Positions 19,320 to 29,914 of a stretch of 64,000 nucleotides of DNA are shown here, piece after piece. The notes under the pieces are model-generated. The model did no database searches, was not told where the DNA came from, and was given only the letters and a program-made list of their open reading frames with translations. The DNA is from Candidatus Rhodoferax mariagerensis (GTDB taxonomy: Bacteria; Pseudomonadota; Gammaproteobacteria; Burkholderiales; Burkholderiaceae_C). The translations under genes and the position numbers were made by a program. The stretch covers positions 62,001-126,000 of the forward strand of contig JADKAW010000002.1 of NCBI GenBank assembly GCA_016719055.1. The letters run 5' to 3'. Each line of letters starts with the position of its first letter. Position 1 is the stretch's first letter.

Positions 19320-20406
19320 ATGCAAACCACAAAGCACCCAATCCCGCCATCACTATCAATATACTTGAGATTTATTAAGATTAGTAGCTGCGCTCTTTGT
19401 TTTTTTGTTTCATATAAAAAAGCTGGCTGGGCCAGTCGAGATCACAAAGTTCATACCTGATCACGGTCATGATGCGGTAATTTTGTTCTTTGTTCTATCT
19501 GGCTACGTAATTGCAGCAACTACAGATAGAAAATTCAATGAGGGATTTATGGTCTATATATTAGATCGTGCGGCACGGGTCTACTCAGTTGCATTGCCAA
19601 CTCTATTGTTAAGTTTTATATTTGCGGTTTTCTTTCAAAATATTCTTGATCCACACAACGACTACACTATAAAACAGTTAGTAATCGACAGTCTTCTTAA
19701 TCTATTCTTTTTGGGGCAATCATGGAATTTAAAAAGTTGGGTGTACTTTAATCAACCTTATTGGTCTCTCTGTTATGAAGTTATGTATTATTTGGGATTT
19801 GGAATATTTATATTTTGGAAAGGCCGAATGCGACTAATTGGGTTAACACTTATTGCATTGATTTCCGGTCCTAAAGTAATGTTATTGCTTCCCTGTTGGG
19901 TTTTTGGTGTATGTGCTTACCATATTCGAGATAAAACACACTTAACACAAAGCAAAGCTATATTAGTCGGCTTTATATTTCCTGCTGTTACTTTGGTTCT
20001 CTTGCACGCTATTGGTTTTGGACCTGCAGCGCGCAAATTCTTCATCGATCTATTTGGCGATCAAAAAGACTACCTCGACTTTTCGAGTGACTTTTATATT
20101 GATTACGTGACCGCAATTCTAGTCGCAGTCAACCTCTATTCAGCTAGATTCATAAAATGGAAATTTCATTGGCGGGCAAATATCATCATCAAGGAAGGTG
20201 CAGCCGTTTCTTTTACTCTGTATCTAATGCATTTGCCAATAATATTTCTGATAATAAACTTAGCCGGCAGCTCAAGAAATTCAAACACTATTTTTTGGCT
20301 AATCATAGTAGCAGTTCCTCTGATATGCTATTTTATCGCCAACTATACAGAGAAGCGCCGCGAAAAGTTGCGTGACTTATTAAAAAAATTAGTGTCAGTT
20401 AGATGA
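19320..20406 (+). pseudogene. Acyltransferase-3 family membrane protein, frameshifted near 19377
   Basis: The main frame (from about 19380) encodes a ten-helix OafA/Acyltransferase-3 protein: HDAVILFFVLSGYVIA, a YWSLCYEVMYYLGF motif and SFTLYLMHLPIIF. The N-terminal YLRF and RLVAALFVFLFHIKK pieces are also present, but in two frames. One extra A around 19377-19378 separates the ATG at 19320 from the rest, including the catalytic-type His of FLFH. It would O-acylate an EPS sugar at the membrane. The gene is AT-rich, unlike the operon before it. Confidence 0.7.
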
Positions 20407-20538
20407 TAGCAAGGTAAATAACGCGGGCGTGTGTAATTATATTTAATGGATTATTACTTAAACCATTGAACAGAAGTTTCCTACGCAATCCACTCACACA
20501 AATTGCCTGTAAGCCAGTGATGACAAGTTTTCTACCTA

Positions 20539-21601
20539 TAAAGAATCCTGATTAGCAATGAACTTCAGCCACCGTCCGAATCGAGCGTTGCGAATGCTGC
20601 CCGCACTGTGCTGCGGCCACCAGCAGGCGCTGGGGCAATGTCTTGAGGTCGAACCTGCGATTGAATCGGTAGGCGAAAGCGCCGAGAGATTGCGCCGCAT
20701 ATTTTCAAAGCCGAAACTGTGGTAGCTGCCACTCAGGCTGGTCTTGAGGTTTCCCAACACCGTGTTGATCCATTGAATTCAGGTACATCCTTGGGTTTGC
20801 GCCCAGCCACACTGTGCATTCAGGGGTGCAGCCCGCCTGTGCCACGGCGCTGAAGCAGGCCAATCCATCAGAATAGACGAAGTTGCCGCGGCCAGGCATT
20901 TGCTGGCCCAATCGGCGATGGCTTTGAGCTTGAAGCCAGGCACTGGCTGAGTTTGACCCGCAATGGTACCCTCATCGGTGAGGGAGACCGCCGCCACGAA
21001 AGCTACCTTGTTTTCAGAGCCACGTCCGACCTTGCCTCCCACACGCGCCTCGCCACCCAAATACGCATCGTCAACCTGGACTTTGCCACTGAGCGTGTAG
21101 AGAGCTTCACGTTCAGTCATGACCTGCATCAGTTTATGCTGCATCAACCATGCAGTTGGGTAACTCACACCCAGTTGGCGTTTGAGAGCCAGCGCGGACA
21201 GACCGGTCCTGGCCTGGCTGACAAGGTAAATCGCCAGAAACCATATCGTCAGCGGCAATTTGGTCGATTGAAAGACCGTGCCTGCGATCAGCGACGTTTG
21301 ATGCCGGCAGGCGTTGCATTGAAAAACTTTGTTGCCACTGGAGTGCAGGATGCAGTGGACACCACCACCACAATCAGGACAACGGAAACCATCGGGCCAG
21401 CGTGCACTCTCCAAAGCCGCCGCGCAAAGCGCCTCGGTGCCAAAGAGCTTGAAGAACTCCGGCATCGACAGGCCGGGTTGAAATTGGATACGGTTCATTG
21501 CCATGATGCGACCCTCAAAACTAGCAGATGGGTGCAGATTACGCCCTCACAAGCTCACCAAGTGAGCCTGGCTCAAGATTGTTGCTAATCAGGTAAAGAA
21601 T
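20539..21601. mobile_element. IS1595-family insertion sequence with target duplication
   Basis: The element spans 20547-21593. Its ends are a perfect 12-base inverted repeat, CCTGATTAGCAA (20547-20558) and TTGCTAATCAGG (21582-21593). Directly outside lies TAAAGAAT on both sides (20539-20546 and 21594-21601), an 8-base target duplication as expected for IS1595 elements. It has inserted between the acyltransferase and the HGSNAT-like gene without breaking either. Confidence 0.9.
20553..21504 (-). pseudogene. IS1595-family (ISXO2-like) transposase, multiply frameshifted
   Basis: The N-terminal frame (21504 down to about 20890) carries a zinc ribbon (CPDCGGGVHC, then CNACRHQTSLIAGTVF) and the catalytic start VDDAYLGGEARVGG of the DDE domain. 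The rest of the family sequence continues in other frames: NFVYSDGLACFSAVAQAGC near 20880-20830, then LGNLKTSLSGSYHSFGFE near 20760-20705, then a third frame to the end. At least three indels are needed, so the transposase is inactive as read. The ends and target duplication are nevertheless intact, so insertion was recent. Confidence 0.82.
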
Positions 21602-21721
21602 AAAAATAATAGCAAGCTTCTTATATATAACAGGGGATGCAGGCCAACTTAGTCAAATTTATTGCGTAGAAACTTGGTGGCAATGGCTTAACGCCTGCTG
21701 CCTAAATGAATGTGACAAAGA

Positions 21722-22821
21722 ATGCGTGAGATATTTCTAGATATAATTCGCGGTATGGCAGTCCTAATGATGATTACCAATCATCTGTTTATTTCTGCAG
21801 TTGGCTATAGAGGAATGATCACTATTCCCTTTCAAAATATTCTAAGTTTTACTGGCAGCGCTGCACCAGTTATTTTTTATTTCACAACTGGCTATGGGAT
21901 AAGTATTAGAAAAGTACAACCAACGATTAATTATCAACTAAAAAAAACAGCTCCACTGTTTTTTGCGGACTGGCTCCTTACGTTGTACGGCGGTCATCTA
22001 TATGGTCTTGATTTCTTTGGTTTTATTGCAATAGCAACATCGGTTGCATGGGCAGCTAGTAAATCAAAAACACCGATTGCTCTGAGTCTGGCGCTAATCG
22101 CGTTTGCGTTGATATTAAGATTTTAATTGGCCCTAAATTGCACACGCTTGGATTAGAGGGCGCTTGGGCAACATGGCTAACAGGGCAATATACCGAAAAT
22201 GTGTCATATCCACTAACCCCGTGGATAATTTTCACGCTGATAGGGGTTATCGTCGGGAAATTAAGGTCACAGTATGACGCTCAGTTGATGTCTCGTGTTT
22301 TTCTGGTCGCTGCAGCGCTGTCATTTACAGCGAGTTTAGGCATGCATCTGTATGGCCACAATTTTTCACGATGGGGAACCATGAACTCTGGCTATTTCGT
22401 ATTTGCTATTGCCACATTAGCGATCACCTATTTTCTTGCCAATAGATTATCTGTTCAATACTGCAGCGAAAAGCTCAGTTTGAACGTAGATGGCCCCACT
22501 TCTTTCATGGTGGTTGCTGTGCATTACTTTTTTGTACAAGTCTTAGGTGTAATAATACCAGAAGCTTCTGTATATATTCTTCTTGTTGTATTAATAGTTG
22601 TCACTTTATCTGTTTCAAAACAAGCAGTAAAACGAGTTTATTCATTATTAGATCATGACCATTACGGTAAAAAAATTTATCTGCTATTAGTTGTGTTCTC
22701 AATCAGTGCTGCTGGTTGTTATTATTTTTCGACGATAAGTAAGCTGGTATCATCAATGTTTCTATTGCTGGCCCATGTGGTTATATTAACGTTTTTACTG
22801 TATCAAAAAACAAATAAGTGA
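21722..22821 (+). pseudogene. HGSNAT/DUF1624-like membrane acetyltransferase, frameshifted at 22121-22124
   Basis: Frames 21722-22126 and 22124-22821 form a polytopic protein of about 366 residues starting MREIFLDIIRGMAVLMMITN. The DI-RG-A-M motif followed by His (NHLF) in the first helix is characteristic of heparan-alpha-glucosaminide N-acetyltransferase-like proteins. These move acetyl groups across the membrane onto sugars. One missing T in the TTTT run at 22121-22124 restores the frame (RFLIGPKLHTLG). It lies just before two secreted glycosidase-like genes, consistent with EPS modification. AT-rich. Confidence 0.6.
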
Positions 22822-23599
22822 GAGCAACGCCGCTACATACACCCAGCTAATGAATTGGCACAGCGCCCAAACGAGTCTTTAGTGCTATATCAAGAACAAG
22901 CCGCATGTGGCTAGTCAGCTCCAATGCCATTAAGTTAAGCCAAACCGTGATAAAATAATTGATGTAAGTTGTTGAATTTAATAGAATTTATTCCCTACCA
23001 GTCCATCATGAAGCCCGAAAAGAAAAATCCTGACCAGCCCTCTGCTGCCAAAACTCGCCCATCTGGACAAGCTTGCAAAACGCCCAGCTTGACCACATAC
23101 CCACACCTCCCACCCGTGCGCTTACCCACAGGAGTTCGGCTTCGGCCTGACGCGCTTCGCTTGCCAAACAGCCTTTAAAAAATGAATTCAAAAATACCAA
23201 ATACCAAGCCAGAGGACTTGGGGTTTGGCCAAAACCGGGGCAACGCCGTCCAGTTGTATATGAAAACGGGGATAGCTTAAATTAACTGAAAAATTGTCTT
23301 GACATTTGGGTCCACTTTATTGATGTCGTTTTTTTCGCATGGTGTTGATCAAAGCGGGCGGGTACCCAGCTTGGCCGAGTGGCCTCATCGCAATGCCGAA
23401 GAGGCGGCGGTCCATGGATTCAGAGGCCATGGATTGCTTCGCTGCGCTCGCAATGACGGTCAGGCGCACAAGACGGTTTGGTCGCAGACGATCATTTGTT
23501 GGGGCGACAGGCAGTGAGTGGGTGGCAGACTTGGTGGTGCGGTGTGCAATGATGTAGTCACGTGCGAAGGGTGTTGTCTATTACTTTCAGGAGGTCGTC
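22822..23599. other. Intergenic region with one dispersed repeat copy
   Basis: This is 778 bases without a recognisable gene. A 32-codon frame at 23182-23280 is open but has no support. A reversed copy of the dispersed repeat lies at 23427-23459. A TTGACA hexamer at 23299 lacks a convincing partner. The strong ribosome site AGGAGG at 23589-23594 belongs to the next gene. Confidence 0.5.
23427..23459 (-). repeat. Dispersed repeat copy, reverse orientation
   Basis: The sequence GGATTGCTTCGCTGCGCTCG followed by CAATGACGG is the reverse complement of the unit at 6098-6127. It lies about 140 bases upstream of the first glycosidase gene. Confidence 0.8.
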
Positions 23600-26205
23600 T
23601 TGAACCCGCTCATTCCATTATTCAGAGGGCTGACCTTGTGTTTCGCACTGGGTGCGCCAGCAACCCATGCCCAGCCTTCCCCGTCTGCCGTCAGCGTGGC
23701 CGCCGACGACCAGCGGACGCTGCCGCTCATCACCCAGGGGGGCGTAGCGGCGCTGTCCACCGACCTGGTTTTTTGGGGCACCAACTGGGCCTGGGCCGGC
23801 CTGGACACCCGCACCGAACAGCTTGGGCCGCTGCAATACCGTTTACTTGCAAAAAATAAGGCGCTTGACTTTGACCTAAACACCGAAGCCCGGCAAACCG
23901 CCCCGCAGCAGATGCAGTGGGTGTTTCGGCTCGAAGCCCGCAGCGCCAAGGCACCCGTCATTGGCGGCGGGTTGGTATTCAAGTTTGATCTGGCCCGCTT
24001 TGCTGCCACCTGGGGCGAGCCCGCCATGTTACCCGACAACCGGGGCTGGACATGGGGCAAGCCGGGTGGGGCGCAGGTGCAGATGCGATTTGACCCCCCA
24101 CTAGCCTCGACCAATTTTGAGGGGGTCAAAAGACTGAACTGCGCGCGTTTTTTTTCAAGGATGCCATTGCGCCCGGTACCCTGCAGCACACCGCCACGCT
24201 CAGTTGGTCTGGCCCGGTGGCGCTGCAGCCCAGCCTGGCCGAGCGCTTGGGCTCGGCAGACCCCGCCACCTGGCCGCTGGCTGCGCACGACTGGCGCGTG
24301 GCCCCCACCGGTTTGGCTTTTTTGAACGTGCCAGAGGCCCCGGCGGGCAAGCGTGGCTTTGTGCGCGCAGTGGGCGAGCAGTTGCAGTTTGCCGACGGCA
24401 GCACAGCGCGCTTTTGGGGCACCAACGTCACGGCCTATGCGTTATTCAACACGCCAAAAGATGCCGTCAAACAGCAGGCGCGGCGCCTGTCAGAGCTGGG
24501 CTTTAACCTGGTGCGATTGCACCACCACGATTCGCCCTGGGTCAACCCCAATGTGTTTGGCGACACCAAAAAGATGACTGACACCCAGCGCCTGCAGCCC
24601 GAGCAGCTCGACAAACTGGACTGGTGGGTCAAGTGCCTGAAAGAAGAGGGCATTTACATTTGGCTTGACCTGCATGTGCAGCGCGCCTTCAAGGCCGGCG
24701 ACGGCATTACTGGCTTTGATGAAATGCGCAAGGGCAAAGACGTGGCCGACCTGAAAGGCTACAACTACGTTAACCCCGATGTGCTGCAGACCATGAAGCG
24801 GTTTAACGAGGCCTATGTGAAGCACGTCAACCCCTACACCAGCCTGGCCGCCAAAGACGAGCCGGCCATTGCCTCCATGCTGATCACCAATGAAAACGAC
24901 CTCACGCACCATTTTGGCAACGCCTTGCTGCCCGACAAGCAGGTGCCCATGCACAACCGCTGGTACACCGCGCAGGCAGATGCCTTTGCCGCCAGGCATG
25001 GTTTGCCCAAAGACAAGGTATGGCGCTCTTGGGTGCCAGGGCCGTCCAAGCTGCTTTTAAACGACCTGGAGCAGCGCTTTAACGCCGACATGCTGGCCCA
25101 TTTGCGTGGCCTGGGGGTGAAGGTGCCGCTAGCTACCACCAATGCCTGGGGTTATGGTCCGCTGTTTTCGCTGCCAGCCTTGACCGTGGGCGATGTGGTC
25201 GACGCCCATGCCTATGGCGGGGTGGATCAGCTCAAAAACAACCCGCTTATGGCCCCCAACCTGACGCACTGGCTCGCCACCGCCCAGGTGGCTGGCAAGC
25301 CCATGACCGTCACCGAATGGAATGCCGAGCCATTCCCCACGCCAGACCGCCACGCCTTGCCCCTGTTTGTAGCCGGTGTGGCCAGCCTGCAGGGCTGGGA
25401 CGCCCTGATGCAATACGCCTACACCCAAGAGTCGGTAACCGGCCCAGGCAGCCCATCCAATTGGCATGCGCACAACGACCCATCTTTGTTGGCCACACTG
25501 CCAGCCGCTGCGCTGATGTACCGCCAAGGCCATGCGCGCGAGGCCATCACCACCTATGTGTTTGACCCTGGTGCAGATGCCTTGTTTGGTCAAAATATTT
25601 CAGCCAGCAACTCAGTAGCGCTGCGCACGGCTGCTGAAAAGGGCAAGCTGCTTATTGCCATGCCCGCCACCAAAGAGCTTCCATGGCTGCCCAAAAGCAC
25701 CCTGCCAGTGGGTGCCAAGATCATGCGCGACCCCGCCGCTTCGCAACTTGATGCCAACGCCCAAGAGGCCACCTCTGACACCGGTGAGCTGTCCCACAAC
25801 TGGGCCAAAGGCACCTATACCATCAACACCCCGCGCACCCAGGCCGCCATGGGCTGGCTAGGCGGGCAGACGCTGCCGCTGAAAGACATTGAGCTGACTA
25901 CCACTACCCGCAGCGCCACCCTGGCCGTGCAAAGCCTGGACGGCCAACCCATCACCCAGTCCAAAGACTTGATGATCTCCTTGGGCACACGCTCCGTGCC
26001 ACAGGCCGGCAACAGGGTGCCGTTTAATGTGGAGCCTTTTGAAGGCGTGCTAAAGGTAAACGCCCGCAAAGGACTGAAGCTGTTCAAACGCAATGCGCAG
26101 CAGCAGCTTGAGGGTGTGCCGACAAGCTACAAAGACGGTGCCTACACTATCAAGCTTGACAGCAGCCTGCGTACCAACTGGCTATTTTTGCGCCATGCCG
26201 AATAG
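23600..26205 (+). pseudogene. Secreted GH5-like glycosidase, frameshifted in a G-run at 24121-24125
   Basis: A TTG start with AGGAGG five bases ahead gives a signal peptide (LTLCFALGAPATHAQP). A beta-rich N-terminal domain (about residues 45-175, LVFWGTNWAWAGLDTR) is followed by a (beta/alpha)8-type domain resembling GH5 cellulases: DGSTARFWGTNVTAY, LGFNLVRLHHHDSPWV. A likely acid/base Glu lies in MLITNENDL and a nucleophile Glu in MTVTEWNAEP. A C-terminal beta domain ends at NWLFLRHAE. One missing G at 24121-24125 splits the gene between its first and second domains. The enzyme probably cuts or remodels the locus' own polysaccharide; the substrate is unknown. Confidence 0.68.
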
Positions 26206-26248
26206 GCTGCTGCCTACAATGGCTACCATAAATTGACAGGATGGTCTG

Positions 26249-28909
26249 ATGAACATGAATTTTTTTCGCCATGCCGGGTTAGGCGTTGTCTTGGCCTTGC
26301 TGATGTCTTGCGGCGGTGGCAGGGGGTAGCCTGCGCCGCCGCATGACCCGGCACCTAATACGCCCGCACCCCCACGACACCAATCACGCCGGCAGCCGCG
26401 TTGCCTATGTTGCCAGTGTTGATGCCTCTCTGGTTTGCCGGGCGTGGCGTCTGGCGGCGCCAGCGCATTAAAGCCGTCGCTTGCGTTTTGGGGTGCCAAT
26501 TGGGCATGGGCTGGCACCACCACCACATTCAACGTCACAGAGCCCTACCAATATTCATTGGTCGGCAAAAACACCAGCCTTGACTTTGACATGGCAGTAG
26601 GCATCAACAAGGTATCAAGCCAGCAAATGGCTTTCAGCTTTGACCTGACGGCGCGTAGCGCACGCACCGGCATCGTTGGCGGGGGCATGGTGTTTAATTT
26701 TGACTTGGTCAACTTTGGTGCAGACATGGGCAACCCCACCCTGCTGCCAGACCGCCGGGGCTGGGCTTGGGGCACGGGCGCCACCCGCATCGAAATGCGC
26801 TTTGACGCGCCGCTGGCCGATGCCTATTTTGAGATGGGCAACCCCAACCAGGTGCGGTTGTTCTTTTACAAAGACACTATCACCCCTGGCAAACAGCACT
26901 ACAACGCCACCCTGACCCTGACGGGCGACGCTGGGCTGGGCCCCACCACAGACGAACGCTTTGGCCTGGCAGCCCCCAGCACCTGGCCCACTGCCACATT
27001 TAACTCGCAAACATCACCCGTAGGCCTGGCATTTTTGAACACCGCAGACGCACCCGCCGGCAAGCGTGGCTTTGTCAAGGCCGTGGGTGAGCAGTTGCAG
27101 TTTGCCGATGGCTCAAGTGCCCGGTTTTGGGGCACCAACATCACCGCCTACGCGCTTTACAACACCCCCAAAGATGCGGTCAAACAGCAGGCCAGGCGCC
27201 TGTCAGAGCTGGGCTTTAACCTGGTGCGCCTGCATCACCATGATTCGCCCTGGGTCAACCCCAATATATTTGGCGGGTCATCAGTTACCAACACAAAAAC
27301 GCTCAGCGCCGACGCGCTCGACAAGCTTGACTGGTGGATCAAATGCCTCAAAGACGAAGGCATTTACATCTGGATGGACCTGCATGTGCAGCGCGCCCTG
27401 ATGGCAGGTGATGCCATTTACGGCTTTGATGAAATTCGCAAGGGCCAAAGCACGGCAGAACCCAAAGGCTACAACTACGTCAACACCACCATCCAAAGTG
27501 CCATGCGCAGCTTTAACGAGGCCTATGTCAGCCACATCAACCCCTACACCGGTGCTGCTTACAAAGACGAGCCCGCCATCGCGGCCATGCTCATCACCAA
27601 CGAAAACGACCTGACCAACCACTATGGCAATGCGCTGCTGCCAGACAAATCAGTGCCCCTGCACAACCAGCTCTACACTGCAGAGGCCAACCAGTTTGCA
27701 CTGGCCAACAGCTTGCCTAAAGACCAGGTGTGGCGGTCTTGGGTGCATGGGCCTTCCAAGTTGTTTTTGAATGACCTGGAGCGCCGCTTTAATGTGGCCA
27801 TGATTGCGCAACTGCGCGCCCTAGGGGTCAAGGTGCCGGTGGCTACCACCAGCACCTGGGGCAATAACCCCTTGAGCTCATTGCCTGCACTGACCTCTGG
27901 TGACGTGGTTGATGCCCATGCCTACGGTGGCCTGGGTCAGTTGGAAAAAAGCCCCTTGCTTACACCCACGCTGGCGCACTGGCTGGCAGCCGCCCAGGTG
28001 GTGGGCAAGCCCATGACGGTGACCGAATGGAATGCAGAGCCGTTCCCCACGCCAGACCGGCACGCCATGCCCATGTACATTGCCGGCACGGCCAGCTTTC
28101 AGGGCTGGGCCGCCCTGATGCAATACGCCTACACGCAAGAGTCCATCACTGGCGCGGGCACGGCGTCCAACTGGCATTCGCACAACGACCCATCGCTGCT
28201 GGCCACACTGCCAGCAGCGGCCCTGATGTATCGGCAAGGGCATGTGCAAGAGTCCAGCGTCACCTATGTGGTTGACCCGGGCGATGCGGTGCTGTTTGGC
28301 CAAAACGTGTCAGCCGCCAACTCAGCACTGCTGCGCACGGCCTCAGAGATGGGCAAGCTGCAAATTGCCATGCCCGCCACCAAAGAGCTGCCTTGGCTGA
28401 CGCGAACCGCGCCAGCATCCGGTGCCAGGGTATTGAACAACCTGTCGGCAAGCTTGATGGCAGCCGATGCCACATCGGTCACCTCGGCCACGGGTGAAAC
28501 CACCCGCAACTGGGCCCAAGGCGTTTACACCATCAATACACCCAAAACACAGGCGGGCATGGGGTGGATTGGTGGGCAGACCATCACGTTGGGTGATATC
28601 GAGATCAAGGCCAGCACCCCCAGCGCCACTGTGGTGGTGCAAAGCCTGGACGGTGCGCCGGTGGCCAGCTCAGGCAATCTGATGATCTCATTGGGCACGC
28701 GCTCGGTACCGCAGTCCAACAACAAGGTGCCGTTTTACGTAGAGCCACTCATAGGGCAGCTGCGCATCCGCGCACCCACTGGCCTGACGCTTTACAAGCG
28801 CGATGCTTCGCAGCAGTTGGTGGCCGTGCCTGTGAGTTATAGCAATGGCTATTACAGTATTAGCCTTGCCGCAGACCTGAAAACTAATTGGCTGTTTTTG
28901 AAGCGATAG
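26249..28909 (+). CDS. Second GH5-like secreted glycosidase (lipoprotein leader), paralogue of the preceding gene
   Basis: The long frame (26435-28909, 824 residues) repeats the domain order of the upstream gene: ALKPSLAFWGANWAWAG, DGSSARFWGTNITAYALYN, MLITNENDLTNHYG with the likely acid/base, MTVTEWNAEPFPTPDRH with the nucleophile, and LKTNWLFLKR at the end. Parts of the catalytic domains differ at only a few residues. The first 186 bases (ATG at 26249) encode a lipoprotein leader, LALLMSCGGG, and a Pro-rich linker (PAPPHDPAPNTPAPP), but in other frames. The leader is therefore separated from the body by indels around 26325-26430. The apparent start at 26435 is a TTG inside the mature protein. 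Confidence 0.7.
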
Positions 28910-28997
28910 CAGACAGGGCAGGGCGAGGGTCAGTGTATTGACTTGGCACCCCAGCCTGTTTTGCGGCCAATATCAAAAACCAGCTTCATGTGCTCTG

Positions 28998-29900
28998 TCA
29001 AGTCCTTGACACTGTCATCATTGGTGTTTTTACCAGTAAAAAACAGCTTGAACACAAAAAGAATATCAAGCAAGAGCAAGAAAAAACACTAGAAAGTGCC
29101 GTACCGATATGGTAGTTTTTACGGTAATAGATAAGTTGGCTTTCAAGCTGCAATTTAACAACCTGGGTACCACGTTTTGATACTTTACCCATGTTTTTCT
29201 TGGCTGTTGCGCCGCCAAGATGAATCACATCGGTGGGTACATAATAGGTCTTGTAACCCAATTGTTTGATGCGATAACACAGGTCATTATCATCGTTATA
29301 CATAAAGAAATCTTCACGCAGAAAATAACCCATGCGGTCAATAATATCCTTGCGCGTCAGCAGATAGCAACCCACCACCCAATCGCATTCACGCACTGTT
29401 TGATGGTCCCAAGTCAAATCATCCAAAACGCCAACGAATGGAATCTTTCCAAGCAAGCCGATTTGATTTAAAAAACTTTTGAAGGGTGTTGGAAAGTATC
29501 TGGCTGATGGCTGCAAAACCCCATCACGCCCAATAAGCCGGCCACCCATCACGCCCGCTTCCGGGTGCTGCTCCATAAAATCAACGCTGACTTGCAAGGT
29601 TTCTTCAAATACGAAGGCGTCTGAATTGAGCATTAAAATATACTTGCCACGTGCCTGCTTGTAGGCCAGATTGTTGGCGCGGATAAACCCCAAGTTGGTT
29701 GGGCTTCTGATCAAAATTACTTCAGGAAAAGTAGCCTCAACATAATCTGCTGTCCCATCCACCGACCCATTGTCAACAAACAGTATTTCTTTGACTAAGG
29801 TGTCAGTCGACTTGGCAATGGCACGAAAGCATTCGTCACATAACTCTTTGACATTCCAGGCTACTACAATAATAGACAGATCAACTTGGGTATTCTGCAA
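28998..29900 (-). CDS. GT2 rhamnosyltransferase-like glycosyltransferase, C-terminus frameshifted
   Basis: This family 2 transferase has LSIIVVAWNVKELCDECF, FVDNGSVDGTADYVE, LMLNSDAFVFEETLQ (DxD equivalent NSD), FMYNDDNDLCYRIKQLGYKT and LQLESQLIYYRKNYHIG. The N-terminal 275 residues look intact. After GTALSSVF the frame slips at a six-base homopolymer (about 29083-29089). In the alternative frame the protein would continue LLLLDILFVFKLFFTG to a stop at 28930. The annotated end at 28998 thus replaces the natural membrane-associated tail. It is the last gene of a minus-strand group with rml-like genes, hinting at a deoxyhexose donor. Confidence 0.75.
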   Translation of the reverse strand: MQNTQVDLSIIVVAWNVKELCDECFRAIAKSTDTLVKEILFVDNGSVDGTADYVEATFPEVILIRSPTNLGFIRANNLAYKQARGKYILMLNSDAFVFEETLQVSVDFMEQHPEAGVMGGRLIGRDGVLQPSARYFPTPFKSFLNQIGLLGKIPFVGVLDDLTWDHQTVRECDWVVGCYLLTRKDIIDRMGYFLREDFFMYNDDNDLCYRIKQLGYKTYYVPTDVIHLGGATAKKNMGKVSKRGTQVVKLQLESQLIYYRKNYHIGTALSSVFSCSCLIFFLCSSCFLLVKTPMMTVSRT

Positions 29901-29914
29901 GACATCACCTATGA

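Noticed and set aside
22969..23280. Short open frames (22969-23178 and 23182-23280)
   Set aside because: No recognisable domain, biased composition and no ribosome site; they are listed only as part of the intergenic entry.
23299..23327. Sigma-70 promoter candidate with TTGACA
   Set aside because: No acceptable -10 hexamer at 16-18 bases; it also lies 270 bases from the gene.
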